From: Riemerella anatipestifer_E
Lineage (GTDB): Bacteria > Bacteroidota > Bacteroidia > Flavobacteriales > Weeksellaceae
NCBI RefSeq assembly: GCF_009932355.1
Contig: NZ_LEKU01000022.1
Coordinates: 1-64,000, forward strand
Direction: 5' to 3'
DNA: 64,000 nucleotides
The position numbers and the translations under genes were made by a program. Under the pieces are notes generated by a model that made no database searches, was not told the origin of the DNA, and was given only the letters and a program-made list of their open reading frames with translations. Shown here in pieces: positions 7,627 to 16,790 of the stretch (positions are counted from its first letter, which is position 1; each line of letters opens with the position of its first letter).

Positions 7627-9273
7627 ATGAGAAAGTTTTATCTAAGTATTGTTTTTCTTTCAAATGCTTTACTGGTCTTTGGTCAGCAAGTTGCTTGGCA
7701 AAAAGATTTCCCTATTTCGTCTCAAGATTTTCTTTCTGGAGTTACCATAACTTTGGATCGTCAGTACCTTATTTCGGGAAGTACCATAAGTACTTTTGGA
7801 GATGAAAACCCTAGCTATAATTTTCATTTAATTAAACTCAACCAACAAGGGCGTCCCGTATGGGAAAAATATTATGGCGGAGATCAACACGATTATCTTT
7901 CTACAACAATAGCGACTCAAGAGGGTGGGTTTTTAATAGCGGGGGCTTCCTATTCTAGTTTTGGTAAGGGAAAAACAATGCAAAATATTGGTGGAGCAGA
8001 TGCATGGGTTATCAAACTTTCTGAAAATGGAGAAGAAGAATGGCAAGCCTCTGTGGGAACACCTTATAATGAGGAAGTGAGTTCGGCAATACAAACCACA
8101 GATTTAAGCTATTTTGTAGGAGGTAATGTAGAGCTTCAAGATAAAGGATTTGGTTCTAAAGATGTGTGGGTTTTAAAATTAACCCCAAAAGGAGCTATCG
8201 TTTCTCAAACGGTCTTAGGCGGAATAGGGTTAGATGAAATAGAGCAGATGATACCAACGAAAGATGGAGGTTGTCTTGTAGCAGTTTATAGTAGAAGCGG
8301 AGACTGTACTGGATTACAAAAAGAAATCAAATCTAATTACGAACACTTCATCAATGCAGAATTAGGGCAAAAAAATAAAAATAATTCTAAGGAAACAGCA
8401 GCTGATTTCTTTAAAATACCAACGCTTCTGTATGCTAAAACCACCGAAAACTATGGAGAAGGTGATTATTGGGTTGTGAAACTGAATAAAGCAGGGGAAG
8501 TGGAGTGGCAAAAAAGTTTTGGAGGCAAAGATGACGACCGTATTAAGAATATAGTTCTTACAGATAGTGGCTATCTGATAGCGGGAGAAAGTCGAAGCGA
8601 TAACACAGGAAATAAGACGACCAAAATAAAGGAAGGTACAGATTTGTGGGTAGTAGCATTGGATAGCTATGGCGATGAGCAGTGGCAAAAATCTTTTAGC
8701 TTTGGAAAAAGGGATGTCTCTATGAGTCTTAACGCCCTATGGAATGCAGAGCATACAAAGGTTAAAGGGTTTTTGTTAGGAGGTTATACTCAGGCAGAGG
8801 AAAAGGCAGATTCAAAAGCGGAAACTTTCTGGATGCTTCATCTTGACGATAAAGGTCAAGAGGTTTGGCATAGGTATATTTCAGGGACTTCTAAAAGACC
8901 TCAGGAAAGGCTTAAGCAGGCACTTTTTAGTACCGAAGGGGCTTATATTCTAGCAGGAACTAGTGCTGAAGAACTGGGTAAAGAGAACTGGAAAATTGTA
9001 AAATTAGAAGATACTCAGATAAAAGAACTGATAGAAAAACAAGATTTAAAGGTATATCCTAATCCTGTGGGAGACTATTGCTATGTGGAGATAGGGCTAG
9101 ATTTTAAAGAAGCAGAGATAAGTCTTTATGATATGAGTGGCAAGCAAATCCAAAAAATAAAAACCATAAACTCTATTCATAAATTAGATACCCACGCTCT
9201 TCCACAAGGCGTTTACCTCTTGAATGTTAAAACTGAAAATAATAACCTTAGCACTAAAATTTTGAAGAAATGA
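7627..9273 (+). CDS. Secreted repeat protein with type IX (type A) sorting domain, first gene of the Rhs locus
   Basis: 548 residues from the ATG at 7627; the GTG at 7579 is less likely because the signal peptide (MRKFYLSIVFLSNALLVFGQQ) starts at the ATG. The body holds repeated units of the form WVVKLxxxGExxWQKSFGG...GYLIAGxS, probably blades of a beta-propeller. The last 75 residues (LKVYPNPVGDYCYVEI ... LPQGVYLLNV) are a T9SS type A C-terminal sorting domain, so it should cross the outer membrane by the Por system and be released or anchored at the surface. The stop overlaps the next start in ATGA, coupling it to the YD-repeat gene. It may help display the Rhs complex; that is inference. 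Confidence 0.85.
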   Translation: MRKFYLSIVFLSNALLVFGQQVAWQKDFPISSQDFLSGVTITLDRQYLISGSTISTFGDENPSYNFHLIKLNQQGRPVWEKYYGGDQHDYLSTTIATQEGGFLIAGASYSSFGKGKTMQNIGGADAWVIKLSENGEEEWQASVGTPYNEEVSSAIQTTDLSYFVGGNVELQDKGFGSKDVWVLKLTPKGAIVSQTVLGGIGLDEIEQMIPTKDGGCLVAVYSRSGDCTGLQKEIKSNYEHFINAELGQKNKNNSKETAADFFKIPTLLYAKTTENYGEGDYWVVKLNKAGEVEWQKSFGGKDDDRIKNIVLTDSGYLIAGESRSDNTGNKTTKIKEGTDLWVVALDSYGDEQWQKSFSFGKRDVSMSLNALWNAEHTKVKGFLLGGYTQAEEKADSKAETFWMLHLDDKGQEVWHRYISGTSKRPQERLKQALFSTEGAYILAGTSAEELGKENWKIVKLEDTQIKELIEKQDLKVYPNPVGDYCYVEIGLDFKEAEISLYDMSGKQIQKIKTINSIHKLDTHALPQGVYLLNVKTENNNLSTKILKK

Positions 9274-12200
9274 GATATATGGGAAAAATTTACTTATTAA
9301 TAGCCATCGTATTACTTTTCTTTTTTAATTTATTTAAAGGACAAAATTTAAGTAACTACGATTTGTTACCACCTTCTCCAAGTGCTTATAAATTTAGTTT
9401 ACATAATAAAGTTTATGACGCAACGTCTACTGGAGAATTTAATTACAACCTACCATTATTTAATATAGAATATAATGGCTTTAATTTTCCTATTACTGTT
9501 AACTATGTAAGTGGCTTAAGTTTAAACGATATCGGTGGAGATTTGGGAGTTTCTTGGGAACTTTATGCAGGAGGAGTAATAACTAGAGTAATTAGGGATG
9601 AGGCGGATGAAAATTCCCCCAGATGGTTACCTGAATATATAGACTTTAAGCGAAATGATTTAATTAAAATAAATAGTGCAGCGTCAGGGCAAAAGTTAGA
9701 TACCGAATATGACCCTTTTTATTTTAAACTGCCTAATGGAGATAGTGGTACTTTTTATATTGATGAAAATATGAACATATTACATAATTCTTCTGATGGT
9801 TATGATATAAAGATATATAAAATAATAGATAATAGTATTATAGGAGAGTTAAGTTACTTACTGAAATTTGTATTACTTGATAATAAGGGGAATCAATATA
9901 TTTTTGGTGGTACATTGAATAGTACGGAATATACTGTGTATTCATCATCTTCAAATCAAGGTAGCCATACTCCTTTGAAAAAAAGAGGGCAAACAGCTTG
10001 GTATTTAACTAATGTGTCATCTAAAAATAATATTAGCATATCTTATGAATATGATAAAAGAAGAATAGAATATTATTCTAATAAAAATGCTAATATATTT
10101 CTTTCCGAAAAATGTAATTGTGAGGGAGATTCTGTAGGAGAAAATTATTTATACAGTGAATCAAAAGAAGTAGGTTATGTAGAGCAAAATAGACCACAAA
10201 TAAAATATATAAAGTATAGTACATTTGTTGTTAGTTTCTTGTATGATAAAAAACGAGAAGATTTAATATCGTCTGAAGGAGGATTATTAACGGATATCAT
10301 TTTTGAGAATAGATTAGCAAATCATAAAATTAAACATTATACTTTTGAGTATAAGTCTTATACCACTCCTGTAGAAGGCTACTATTCTGGTGGGAACTAT
10401 GAAACTAGATATTTCTTATCAAAAGTACAGGAAAAATTAAGTAATGAGCTATATTCTTTTAATTACTATAAGCCAGAGGATTTACCTAGTAGATTTAGTC
10501 TATCAAGTGATTATTATGGCTATTATAATGGATATAGTAATACAACCCCATTTTCTAAAATAAATAATAAAAATGTAGAAGATTATGTTTCTTTTTCAGT
10601 TTTGGCTCATAGATATATCCCAGGGAATCAATTTTCAGCAAATAAAGAAGTTAATCCGCAAACTGTTTTTTATGGAGCTATCAGTGAGGTAATATTGCCA
10701 AATAAAGGAAGAATATCAGTTTATTATGAATCTAATCAGAGCACAGGAGAATTTAATGTGGAAGAGTCTGATAAAAAAGAGCTAAAAGTAAAGAGGATGT
10801 GTAGAGAAGAAACTATAAAATCGAAATCGTTAAAGATTGTATCTAATGGCTCTGATATTAATTTTTCAACAGGCTCTAGCATAGATAATTATAATTGTGG
10901 CTCACCTGATCCTTTGCATGATAAATATTATCTTACTTTTACAAACCTTACAACAGGACAAATAATTAGGTCTATTAGTAGAAGAATAGGAGAAAATATC
11001 ACTAGTTCCAATGAAAAATGTTTTGGTTATGTTGGTGAAGAGTGTCCTATAAAAACTGTAGCTAATAATGAATATGAAATTACTTTAGAAGTTTCTTCTA
11101 AATTTAGTGAAGTTTATGCAGGGGTTTCTTTGGATTATAATAAAAGGCAAACGCAGAAAGAGGAAGTGGTAAATCATTCAGGATATAGAGTGAATAAAGT
11201 ACTAATAAAAGATGATGTGAGCAACAGCGTTGAAACTAAATTCTATTACAACGAAATAAAAGATAAAGATTCATTAAAAACTACCATTCAAAATCTCAAT
11301 ATTCCCTATTTTTATAGAAAGTATTTTATTCAAAAAAATTGTATTGATGAATGTGGATGCCTTAATAAAGCTAGAGAGATTGATAAAAATATATGTATAA
11401 ATGATGTATTGCAGAAGAACCCATCTTTACAGAAGAAAAATTATATATATACATCATATAATTTACAGAATTTTTATAATAATACTTATAATAAACCTTT
11501 CTACTCTGTAGTAACAGAAGTTATCGAGAATAATTCGGCAACTGAGAAGAAGTTTATACTTCCCAATGCTATTGCTCCTGTTGTTATACAAGGAACCGTA
11601 ATTCCAAACATCCCATACTCAGATATAAGGAATTCTTTTGGTATATTGGAAGGAGAAAAATATTATATGTTTGATAACGGAGTCAAAAGATATAAAATAA
11701 TCAAAGAGGTTAAGCATGGGTTTGAAAATTTTGGAAATAATTCTTTGAAAAACTTCTATTTTAGACAAGATTATCCCACTCCTCCAAGAACATTAAATCC
11801 TCATTTATATATTGATAATATATCCATTTCTGAATATCGAAGACATTTAGGTAGATTTAGAAAGAAATCTTTAACAATTATAGATTACTTAAATGAAAAT
11901 AGGCTTATGACTACGACTCAATATAACTATGACAACCCTTCTCACTACCAACCCACTTCCCAAACCACCACTTTCCCAGACGGTACAACACAAACTACGG
12001 AGTATGATTACGCCCACGAGAAAGGCAATCAGTATCTGATTGATAAAAACATGGTAGGTATTCCTTTAGAAACTAGGGTAAGCAAAAACGGGAAGCTCAT
12101 TTCAAAAGTAGAGACGGTTTATCCGTTGTCACAGGCTGATGCCAATACTTATACAGAAGGGCTTCCACTGCCTAAAGAAACAAGAACATTAGATTTAGGC

Positions 12201-12644
12201 ATTTCTAGTAAGAATCATCAGAATATCACTTATACCAAATATGATAATAAGGGTAATCTGCTAGAATATAAAATCAACGGGATCACTCCAGTAGCCATTG
12301 TTTGGGGATACAACCAAACCCAACCTATCGCTAAGATAGAAGGAGTGGGTTACGACTATATTAAAGATTGGATATTGGATATCGTTCAGAAATCTAATCA
12401 AGATAAAGATACTGCAACAGAGAAAACGCTTTTACAAGCACTAAATGCGTTTAGAAACAGAGACGAACTGAAAAACTTTCAGGTAACCACCTATACTTAC
12501 GATCCACTTGTAGGCGTTACGAGCATTACGCCCCCTAGCGGTATTACCGAGTATTATAAGTACGATGCAGCTAACCGCCTAGAGAAAGTAGTAGATGCAG
12601 ATAACAAGGTGCTGAAAGAATATAAATACAATTACAAACAATAA
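9270..12644 (+). CDS. Large YD-repeat/SpvB-TcB-like protein, partner of the Rhs toxin protein
   Basis: 1124 residues with an N-terminal signal peptide (hydrophobic residues 5-24, ending FKGQ). The region from about residue 35 (GEFNYNLPLFNIEYNG ... LGVSWELYAGGVITR) resembles the SpvB-type start of TcB proteins, in which iPI-type beta strands precede a GxGW-like motif. The C-terminal third has YD/Rhs repeats (TTQYNYDNPSHYQPTSQTTT, YYKYDAANRLEKVVDADN). There is no toxin tip: the protein stops after a YD repeat and the Rhs gene begins 13 bases later. I infer that the two proteins together form a split Rhs cocoon as TcB and TcC do. The middle part, including a Cys-rich stretch around residues 280 and 690-710, is unrecognised. 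Confidence 0.75.
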   Translation: MRYMGKIYLLIAIVLLFFFNLFKGQNLSNYDLLPPSPSAYKFSLHNKVYDATSTGEFNYNLPLFNIEYNGFNFPITVNYVSGLSLNDIGGDLGVSWELYAGGVITRVIRDEADENSPRWLPEYIDFKRNDLIKINSAASGQKLDTEYDPFYFKLPNGDSGTFYIDENMNILHNSSDGYDIKIYKIIDNSIIGELSYLLKFVLLDNKGNQYIFGGTLNSTEYTVYSSSSNQGSHTPLKKRGQTAWYLTNVSSKNNISISYEYDKRRIEYYSNKNANIFLSEKCNCEGDSVGENYLYSESKEVGYVEQNRPQIKYIKYSTFVVSFLYDKKREDLISSEGGLLTDIIFENRLANHKIKHYTFEYKSYTTPVEGYYSGGNYETRYFLSKVQEKLSNELYSFNYYKPEDLPSRFSLSSDYYGYYNGYSNTTPFSKINNKNVEDYVSFSVLAHRYIPGNQFSANKEVNPQTVFYGAISEVILPNKGRISVYYESNQSTGEFNVEESDKKELKVKRMCREETIKSKSLKIVSNGSDINFSTGSSIDNYNCGSPDPLHDKYYLTFTNLTTGQIIRSISRRIGENITSSNEKCFGYVGEECPIKTVANNEYEITLEVSSKFSEVYAGVSLDYNKRQTQKEEVVNHSGYRVNKVLIKDDVSNSVETKFYYNEIKDKDSLKTTIQNLNIPYFYRKYFIQKNCIDECGCLNKAREIDKNICINDVLQKNPSLQKKNYIYTSYNLQNFYNNTYNKPFYSVVTEVIENNSATEKKFILPNAIAPVVIQGTVIPNIPYSDIRNSFGILEGEKYYMFDNGVKRYKIIKEVKHGFENFGNNSLKNFYFRQDYPTPPRTLNPHLYIDNISISEYRRHLGRFRKKSLTIIDYLNENRLMTTTQYNYDNPSHYQPTSQTTTFPDGTTQTTEYDYAHEKGNQYLIDKNMVGIPLETRVSKNGKLISKVETVYPLSQADANTYTEGLPLPKETRTLDLGISSKNHQNITYTKYDNKGNLLEYKINGITPVAIVWGYNQTQPIAKIEGVGYDYIKDWILDIVQKSNQDKDTATEKTLLQALNAFRNRDELKNFQVTTYTYDPLVGVTSITPPSGITEYYKYDAANRLEKVVDADNKVLKEYKYNYKQ

Positions 12645-12657
12645 AAACTAGACTCTC

Positions 12658-15600
12658 ATGAAAAAGCATTTATTTTTATTGTTTTGGCTGTTCTCTTTAG
12701 GGAGTTGGGCACAGAGTTTACCCTCCACGGAGAATTACATTTACACTAAAATCTGTTTATCTGCAGATTGTGTAAAGAAGTCGGAGACGGTACAATACTA
12801 CGATGGACTGGGCCGACCTAAGCAAATAGTAGGTATAAAAGCAACGCCGAAAGGACGAGATATCGTAACTCCTATTGAGTACGATGCTTTTGGCAGACAA
12901 GCCAAAGACTATTTACCCATTCCACAATCGGGGACATTGGGAGGCAACATTTATGCTAACCCGCAGTCCAACGCTTCGGCGACTTATGGAAGCGAGAAAA
13001 TCTACGCTGAGAAAATATTTGAAAATTCGCCATTAGACCGTGTTTTGGCACAAGTGCAGGTGGGTAACGATTGGAGCAACAGGCCCATTAACTTTGGATA
13101 TGATGCTAATACCACTGCCGATGCAGTAAAAAAATATACCACGAGTACCACATGGGCTGATGGTGCTACGGTATCGATACTTACTTTGAGTGGTGTTTAT
13201 GATAATGCTCAACTGTATAAAAATACCGTAACCGACGAAGATGGCAACACGACTATAGAATTTAAAAATGGAGAAGGTCAAACCCTCCTTGTTAGAAAAA
13301 CGGATGGAACTCAAAATATAGACACCTATTATGTGTATAACGAGTACAACCAGTTGGCATTTGTTATTCCACCTTTAGCAGCTGCAAAACCAAGTCTTAG
13401 CACCTCAGACCTAGACGCACTCTGCTACCAATACCGCTACGATGGCAAAAACCGATTGGTAGAAAAAAAGCTGCCAGGGAAAGGTTGGGAGTGGATGGTG
13501 TACGACCAGCAAGACCGCTTGGTATTATCACAAGACGCACTACAGAGAGGGAAAGAGTGGTTCTTTACCAAATATGATGCCTTGGGTAGGGTGGTTTACA
13601 CAGGGCTGTTTAGCAATACCGCTTCTAGGGTAAGTATGCAGACCGCCCTTAGTAATATGAATGTGAATAGAGCCAATAACGAAAGGCGTACAGACGCTCC
13701 CTTTACGCTTAATGGGGTTACAGTCTATTACACTAGAGAGGCATTTCCTAAGAGCAGTTTTAAACTGTTATCCGTTAATTATTACGATACCTATCCAGCA
13801 GATGCTCCAGCAGTGCCTACTGATATTATGGGGCAGGAAACCTTAAAACCTACCATAACCAATAATAGGAGTACTAAAGGCTTGCCTACCGCTATTTATT
13901 TGAAAAACTTAGAAGACGATGCTTGGACGAAAACCTATACCTATTACGATACCAAAGCCCGCCCTATAGCAACTCATAGCATTAACCATCTAGGAGGCTA
14001 TACCAAAATCGAATCTTTGTTAGATTTTTCTGGCGTAGCACTAAGCCAAAATACTATACATAAAAGAGATGCGGGAAGCTCAGAGGTGAAAGTAGCAGAA
14101 CGGCTAACTTACGACCACCAGAATAGGCTTTTGCAACACTACCATAAGGTAGATAGCGGAGTAGAAGAGCTATTAGCAAACCATACCTACGACGAGCTGA
14201 GTAGAGTAGCGGTGAAGAAAGTGGGAGGGAGCATAGAAGCACCACTCCAACAGCTAGACTATAGCTACAACATCAGAGGTTGGCTTACCAAGCTCAACCG
14301 CCCTGAAGACTTGGGAACAGACTTGTTTGGTTTTGAATTAAGGTATCAGAATCCTGTAGCTTCTGATGCTAAACAACAGCCCCGCTATAATGGTAATATA
14401 GCTCAGATGGATTGGGTGAGTCGCCAAGATGGACAACTTAGGCGATACACCTATCAGTACGACCCGCTCAATAGGTTGCGGAATGCCTACTACTCTAAAC
14501 CTAACGCTACGGTACCCATTACCAATGCTTACAATGAGTACCTTGCGTATGATGCTAATGGCAATATTACCACTCTGCACCGTTTTGGAGGTTCTGACCA
14601 AAATATGGCGGTAAAAATAGATGAGCTCACTTATACCTATAATGGTAACCAACTGACCAAGGTAGTAGATGCAACGCGAAACATCAGTGGCTACCCGTTG
14701 GGAGGTAATGCAATAACCTACGATGCCAATGGTAATATGACTAGCCTGCTAGATAAGAAAATAAGCCGAATAGGCTACAATACGCTTAACTTGCCTAACC
14801 AAGTGCAGTCCGCAGCAGGGAACTTATCTTATACCTATAGAGCAGATGGAACTAAACTTAAAAAAGCTATAGATACGGATGTTACATACTATTTAGACGG
14901 TTTTCAGTACAATACTTATACGGAGACTTATAACTTGTCAAATCCAGTGATTTCAGAGCCAAAGCTTTTAGAAAATACTACCCCTAGTATTCCTGAAAAA
15001 ACAAATAATACAAGGTTAGTTAAAGAAGTTAAGCTCTCTTTCTTTCCAACAGCTGAGGGGTATTATGATTATCTTCATAAGCGTTATGTGTATCATTACA
15101 CAGACCATTTGGGAAATGTGAGGTTGTCTTATTACAAAGGTTCTAGTAATTTGGTCATAGACAAAGAGTCTAATTATTATCCCTTTGGATTAGAGCATAC
15201 AGGGTATAATGGTTTGTTGGGTAACCAAAGTTATAATTACAAGTACAACAGCAAAGAACTCCAAACCGAGATAGGCATGTATGATTATGGAGCAAGGTTC
15301 TATATGCCAGACTTAGGCAGATGGGGAGTTGTAGACAATAAGGCGGAAAAATACTCCACGACATCGCCGTATGCTTATGCTCTTAACAACCCTATATTAT
15401 TTATAGATCCTGACGGAAACGAGGTGTATTGTCCAAGTTGTAAAACTGATGCAGATTGGAATTTATTCAACACATATTGGGATAATATGATTTCAATGGT
15501 GGGCGGTAATATATATACTGGTACGAATATCCCATCAAATATCCAAGTAAAGGGAAGTTATACTGAGGATTTGAAATTCCGTCCAACAATAACTGTAAAT

Positions 15601-16086
15601 GGACAAGTACAGGATTTACCTGCCATTGAAAATAGGAGCAGATTAGATGTTTTTTCAGAATTCTTTACCCCAATTATTGAAATTCCTGCAATTGTCTTAA
15701 CAAAATCAAGTTGGTTTTCTAGGAATATTGTTAATCCTATTAAGTCTCTATTCTCAAGCGAAGGAAAGGCAAGTAAAATTGCAGAACCAGTTACAAATAC
15801 AATTTATAAGCGACCTAATAATGCGACGACTTCAGCACAACGTGCAAGTGTTCAAGGAGAGCCTTGTGTCTCGTGTGGAGAAACAGCACCAAAAATGGTT
15901 GCAGATCACAAAACACCATTAGTAAAGGAGCATTATCAAACAGGAACAATAGATAAATCTAAAATGAAATCAGTTGATGCTGTTCAGCCACAATGTCCCA
16001 CTTGCTCTGCAAAGCAAGGAGCGGAAATGAGTAAATATTCTAAAGAAATGAAAAAAATAATAGAACAAAGAACAAATGGACAATAA
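12658..16086 (+). CDS. DUF6443/Rhs-core protein with C-terminal HNH-type nuclease toxin
   Basis: 1142 residues with a signal peptide (MKKHLFLLFWLFSLGSWAQ). A DUF6443-like N-terminal region (YYDGLGRPKQIV, IEYDAFGRQAKDYLP) is followed by many YD repeats and the Rhs core, which contains YVYHYTDHLGNVRLSYY, YYPFGLEHTGYNGLLGNQ and FYMPDLGRWGVVD, ending at FIDPDG (residues 916-920), where the variable tip begins. The tip (about 921-1142) ends in a zinc-nuclease-like module: C1070-x2-C1073, D1083-H1084 and C1113-x2-C1116, followed by a Lys-rich helix. It is probably a DNase. The stop overlaps the immunity gene by 11 bases. This is the only copy in the locus with a full N-terminus and signal peptide, so it is the expressed 'master' gene. 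Confidence 0.85.
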   Translation: MKKHLFLLFWLFSLGSWAQSLPSTENYIYTKICLSADCVKKSETVQYYDGLGRPKQIVGIKATPKGRDIVTPIEYDAFGRQAKDYLPIPQSGTLGGNIYANPQSNASATYGSEKIYAEKIFENSPLDRVLAQVQVGNDWSNRPINFGYDANTTADAVKKYTTSTTWADGATVSILTLSGVYDNAQLYKNTVTDEDGNTTIEFKNGEGQTLLVRKTDGTQNIDTYYVYNEYNQLAFVIPPLAAAKPSLSTSDLDALCYQYRYDGKNRLVEKKLPGKGWEWMVYDQQDRLVLSQDALQRGKEWFFTKYDALGRVVYTGLFSNTASRVSMQTALSNMNVNRANNERRTDAPFTLNGVTVYYTREAFPKSSFKLLSVNYYDTYPADAPAVPTDIMGQETLKPTITNNRSTKGLPTAIYLKNLEDDAWTKTYTYYDTKARPIATHSINHLGGYTKIESLLDFSGVALSQNTIHKRDAGSSEVKVAERLTYDHQNRLLQHYHKVDSGVEELLANHTYDELSRVAVKKVGGSIEAPLQQLDYSYNIRGWLTKLNRPEDLGTDLFGFELRYQNPVASDAKQQPRYNGNIAQMDWVSRQDGQLRRYTYQYDPLNRLRNAYYSKPNATVPITNAYNEYLAYDANGNITTLHRFGGSDQNMAVKIDELTYTYNGNQLTKVVDATRNISGYPLGGNAITYDANGNMTSLLDKKISRIGYNTLNLPNQVQSAAGNLSYTYRADGTKLKKAIDTDVTYYLDGFQYNTYTETYNLSNPVISEPKLLENTTPSIPEKTNNTRLVKEVKLSFFPTAEGYYDYLHKRYVYHYTDHLGNVRLSYYKGSSNLVIDKESNYYPFGLEHTGYNGLLGNQSYNYKYNSKELQTEIGMYDYGARFYMPDLGRWGVVDNKAEKYSTTSPYAYALNNPILFIDPDGNEVYCPSCKTDADWNLFNTYWDNMISMVGGNIYTGTNIPSNIQVKGSYTEDLKFRPTITVNGQVQDLPAIENRSRLDVFSEFFTPIIEIPAIVLTKSSWFSRNIVNPIKSLFSSEGKASKIAEPVTNTIYKRPNNATTSAQRASVQGEPCVSCGETAPKMVADHKTPLVKEHYQTGTIDKSKMKSVDAVQPQCPTCSAKQGAEMSKYSKEMKKIIEQRTNGQ

Positions 16087-16441
16087 GTATTTAGAAGAAC
16101 AACGGGCAATTTGCAAAAAATACGGTCAAGATTTTTTTAATACTAGCCTTGAATTAAAGATTGGAATATCTGATAATTTTGATAGTGGAGAAATGCCTTT
16201 AAATGGGTTGAGACATTTTCCTGAAGGAGATACTTCAGGTTGGTATATTTGGGCAGGAGAATATTCTACATCTGACAATTTTTTTAAACCAATGCACATT
16301 TTTCATTTATTTAAAAGTTTTCCTGAAATAATAAAATATTTAGGTCTTCCGCCGGGAAATAGATTTTTAGTGGATAATCAAGGATATGAAGATGTTTGGT
16401 TTGATGACAATTTATTAGTTTTTGACACTCAAAAATCATAA
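16076..16441 (+). CDS. Immunity protein (Imm33-like) for the HNH toxin
   Basis: 121 residues, soluble, no signal peptide. The central GLRHFPEGDTSGWYIWAGE, then LPPGNRFLVDNQGYEDVW, match what I recall of the Imm33 (former DUF2185) immunity family. It overlaps the toxin gene by 11 bases, the standard arrangement for toxin and antidote. Cytoplasmic location fits an antidote to a nuclease. The family name is from memory; the role as immunity follows mainly from position. Confidence 0.7.
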   Translation: MDNKYLEEQRAICKKYGQDFFNTSLELKIGISDNFDSGEMPLNGLRHFPEGDTSGWYIWAGEYSTSDNFFKPMHIFHLFKSFPEIIKYLGLPPGNRFLVDNQGYEDVWFDDNLLVFDTQKS

Positions 16442-16486
16442 AATATCCTCGCTTTTGCGAGGGACTATTACTTTACAAAACGGCTG

Positions 16487-16790
16487 TATTTTTATTAAAG
16501 AAGTCTTTAAATTTTCGGTATGCTTATCTCTTGTTTGTTGCATCGGTCTTGCGTAAAACTTCCATCCCGATAGAAATTTTCCTCTATCGGGATGGAGATT
16601 TTTTTCCATTGAGGAGGAAAAAAGTTTGGAACGGGGAAGAAATTTTGTTAGCTTTGGATAGTAATAATTTTTTAATTGTAATATTATGAAATACAATTTG
16701 GTACAAAGATAAAAACTCGGAGATGCGGAAGCCTCAAAGAATTGGTACGCCCAATAAGAGAAAAAGAATCTGAAATCTATAGTAATACGA
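16487..16790 (+). repeat. Inter-cassette linker, copy A (complete)
   Basis: About 300 bases that join the master Rhs immunity gene to the first orphan tip. The same sequence returns at 18721-18985 (copy B, with deletions), as its left half only at 25922-26007 (copy C), and as its right half only at 28814-28950 (copy D). Landmarks are tatctcttgtttgttgcatc, ggtcttgcgtaaaa, gaagaaattttgttagcttt and ccaataagagaaaaagaatc. The right end runs into the Rhs core at the codons for TYDANGNM. It contains the terminator at 16562-16603. Confidence 0.85.
16562..16603 (+). terminator. Terminator in linker A
   Basis: Perfect 12-bp arms ccatcccgatag / ctatcgggatgg followed by a T run. It would end the master Rhs-immunity transcript before the orphan array. 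In linker B the right arm has been lost. Confidence 0.8.

Noticed and set aside
16436..16696. Minus-strand 86-codon frame in linker A
   Set aside because: It covers a terminator hairpin and repeat sequence, and linker copies B-D do not keep it open.
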